Assembly (NCBI GenBank): GCA_021849525.1
Contig: JAJZSS010000107.1
Location: 1 to 6,267 of the forward strand
From: Chloroflexota bacterium
Lineage (GTDB): Bacteria; Chloroflexota; Anaerolineae; Anaerolineales; UBA4823
Reading direction: 5' to 3'
DNA: 6,267 nucleotides
How positions within the stretch are numbered: position 1 is the stretch's first letter; every line of letters starts with the position of its first letter. The translations under genes were made by a program, and so were the position numbers. Shown here piece after piece: positions 5,592 through 6,267 of the stretch. Below the pieces are notes generated by a model that worked only from the letters and a program-made list of their open reading frames with translations, was not told the origin of the DNA and made no database searches.

Positions 5592-5622
5592 AACGGACCG
5601 TGTTGGTTCACGGCCCGCCGTT
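5592..5622 (-). terminator. Terminator-like hairpin between rpmF and fabD (possible attenuator)
   Basis: In the leftward transcript AACGG (5622-5618) pairs with CCGTT (5596-5592), and inside it CCGTG (5613-5609) pairs with CACGG (5602-5598) around a six-base loop. An asymmetric internal bulge separates the two stems. The T-rich TTTGTATTT follows at once. This could stop part of the transcription after rpmF, so that ribosomal protein L32 is made in excess of FabD, or it could be an RNA processing site. The stems are short and interrupted, so the strength is uncertain. Confidence 0.4.
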
Positions 5623-5628
5623 GGTCTT

Positions 5629-5814
5629 TTACTCTTTTTCGACTGCGATGACTTCGCGGCCCTTGTAGTGACCGCATTTGGGGCAGACGGTATGCGGCAG
5701 GCGCATCTCGCCGCAGTTGCTGCAAGCGACCAGATTGCGTGCGGTCAGCGCGTCGTGCGCTCGGCGGCGATCCCGGCGGCCCTTACTGAGTTTCCGTTTC
5801 GGTTGAGGGGGCAT
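5629..5814 (-). CDS. rpmF: 50S ribosomal protein L32 (zinc-binding type)
   Basis: The 61-residue basic protein matches bacterial L32, a small component of the large ribosomal subunit. It begins [20 protein letters not shown], with the conserved P-x-x-K-x-S-K-x-R-R-D-x-R-R-x-H pattern, and has a CxxC...CxxC zinc ribbon at Cys31, Cys34, Cys44 and Cys47. All four cysteines are present, so this is the zinc form and not the cysteine-free paralogue seen in some bacteria. ATG 5814 is preceded by AGGAG seven bases upstream. It is the first gene of an rpmF-fabD unit; rpmF next to fatty-acid genes is a common bacterial arrangement that couples ribosome and membrane synthesis. Confidence 0.96.
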   Translation of the reverse strand: MPPQPKRKLSKGRRDRRRAHDALTARNLVACSNCGEMRLPHTVCPKCGHYKGREVIAVEKE

Positions 5815-5879
5815 GAGCTTACTCCTGTCTTCTATCTATACCGCCGGTTGAAGAGCGGTGAATTCCGGTCAAAATAACA

Positions 5880-5910
5880 CCTGCCAACAGGGAAAACCCT
5901 CCAGGGCAGG
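5880..5910 (-). promoter_or_regulatory. Terminator-like hairpin in the rpmF leader (attenuator or r-protein leader)
   Basis: CCTGCC and GGCAGG (5910-5905 and 5885-5880 read leftward) form an outer 6-bp stem, and AGGG/CCCT (5900-5897 with 5892-5889) form an inner stem with a TTTT loop. TGTTATTTT follows directly. The hairpin begins only about four bases after the predicted transcript start, so it cannot end an upstream gene. A competing pairing exists, because the CCCT at 5897-5900 (plus-strand letters) can instead pair with AGGG at 5903-5906. This fits an attenuator or autoregulatory ribosomal-protein leader, or a 5' stabilising stem. Confidence 0.45.
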
Positions 5911-5920
5911 CGGCTCAAGG

Positions 5921-5949
5921 ATTATACGGATTTGTGGCTGGATTGTCAA
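5921..5949 (-). promoter_or_regulatory. Perfect-consensus sigma70-type promoter of rpmF-fabD
   Basis: The minus strand carries TTGACA (5949-5944) and TATAAT (5926-5921), separated by exactly 17 bases; both boxes are perfect. Transcription would begin near 5914, giving a leader of about 100 bases before rpmF. A promoter this strong fits a ribosomal protein gene and makes a downstream control point in the leader more plausible. Confidence 0.85.
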
Positions 5950-6104
5950 GGACTGGGCATGAATTTTTCACCCAAACTTGGAATTTGATCCATCAAGTCC
6001 GCCTGGCATGCGGCTCGCGGAGATGCTATCTCCAGGATAACGAAAGTCATCGCGCCGCCATGACGCATGGTACTTGAATATAGCCCTAATTTTCTATATG
6101 ATGA
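5950..6104. other. Non-coding stretch upstream of rpmF
   Basis: I find no gene here on either strand. The only structure seen is a 6-bp hairpin, GGAGAT (6019-6024) and ATCTCC (6028-6033), with a three-base loop and no T tract. The AT content rises around 6070-6105, next to the RHS remnant. Confidence 0.5.
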
Positions 6105-6224
6105 TTGTGGTGCTTCGCCCAGGGAGATAAATCGTGCGGCGCCAGCGGCACCTTACCAACCCGCTACACCTACACCGGGCAGTACAGTTACGCCAACGAC
6201 TTCGGGCTGGTGTTTTATGGCTAA
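6105..6224 (+). pseudogene. Fragment of an RHS-repeat protein (remnant of the conserved RHS core end)
   Basis: This open stretch of 39 codons, stopped by TAA at 6222-6224 and bounded upstream by TGA at 6102, contains GASGTLPTRYTYTGQYSYAN followed by DFGLVFYG. That matches the end of the RHS core, where intact proteins continue with an ARWYDP-type motif and a variable toxin or surface C-terminal domain. Here the frame stops exactly before that motif, and there is no ATG or convincing ribosome site. RHS/YD-repeat proteins are large secreted or surface proteins, often polymorphic toxins, which recombine frequently. This piece is best read as debris from recombination or deletion; the match likely starts near 6123. 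The 43 bases after the stop hold nothing recognisable and the window then ends. Confidence 0.7.
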
Positions 6225-6267
6225 CTATTCTACAATCTTTGTATAGGTAGGGACCTATGTCCAACCT

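Noticed and set aside
5560..5592. TTG start 33 bases upstream of the chosen fabD start
   Set aside because: The GGAGG at 5572-5568 is placed for ATG 5559 and the extra residues do not resemble the FabD family.
6019..6033. Small hairpin upstream of rpmF as a terminator
   Set aside because: Only a 6-bp stem with no T tract on either strand and no gene that it would clearly end.
1..6267. CRISPR array, tRNA, rRNA, insertion sequence, defence genes
   Set aside because: I saw no regularly spaced repeats, tRNA-like cloverleaf, transposase motif or defence-protein motif in the window.

Overview
The window is a piece of a bacterial chromosome with compact, mostly housekeeping gene content and fairly GC-rich coding DNA. 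The gene families and order (Asp23/Gls24 protein next to nusB, a TatB-like protein plus TatC in the same operon, a glycine-rich RRM protein, rpmF-fabD, and an RHS-repeat fragment) suggest a Chloroflexota bacterium, perhaps of the Anaerolineae. That placement is inferred from gene content and protein flavour and has not been tested by any search.

Layout from left to right. (1) Positions 1-553, minus strand: the N-terminal 184 residues of a CitE/CLYBL-like acyl-CoA lyase, cut by the window edge. Its promoter region (583-620) holds a striking 12-bp inverted repeat centred on the -35 box. (2) Positions 655-3763, minus strand: a tight five-gene operon transcribed leftward from a promoter near 3852-3881, in the order fabG, an Asp23/Gls24 protein, nusB, tatA/B-like and tatC. 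Gaps are only 5-20 bases. (3) Positions 3764-4081: a divergent regulatory region with a fabG promoter on one strand, an extended -10 promoter for an RNA-binding protein on the other, and a possible 36-codon leader ORF overlapping the start of that gene by ATGA. (4) Positions 4082-4522, plus strand: a 146-residue RRM protein with a glycine/arginine-rich tail. (5) A bidirectional terminator at 4547-4592 shared with the convergent fabD. (6) Positions 4615-5814, minus strand: rpmF then fabD, driven by a perfect-consensus promoter (5921-5949) with a terminator-like hairpin in the leader. (7) Positions 5950-6267: non-coding DNA, then a 39-codon remnant of an RHS-repeat protein on the plus strand.

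Functionally, fabD and fabG supply two steps of type II fatty-acid synthesis (loading malonyl onto ACP; reducing 3-ketoacyl-ACP). The fabG operon joins this with rRNA transcription antitermination (NusB), a membrane-associated Asp23-family protein, and Tat export. That mixture looks like a growth-linked cell-envelope operon. I see no defence system, CRISPR array, tRNA, rRNA or complete mobile element. The most unusual points are a TatC in which both glutamates known to contact the twin-arginine motif appear to be replaced (A70 and S155), two dyads with the same arms upstream of the lyase and fabG genes, and terminator-like leader hairpins in the rpmF-fabD unit.
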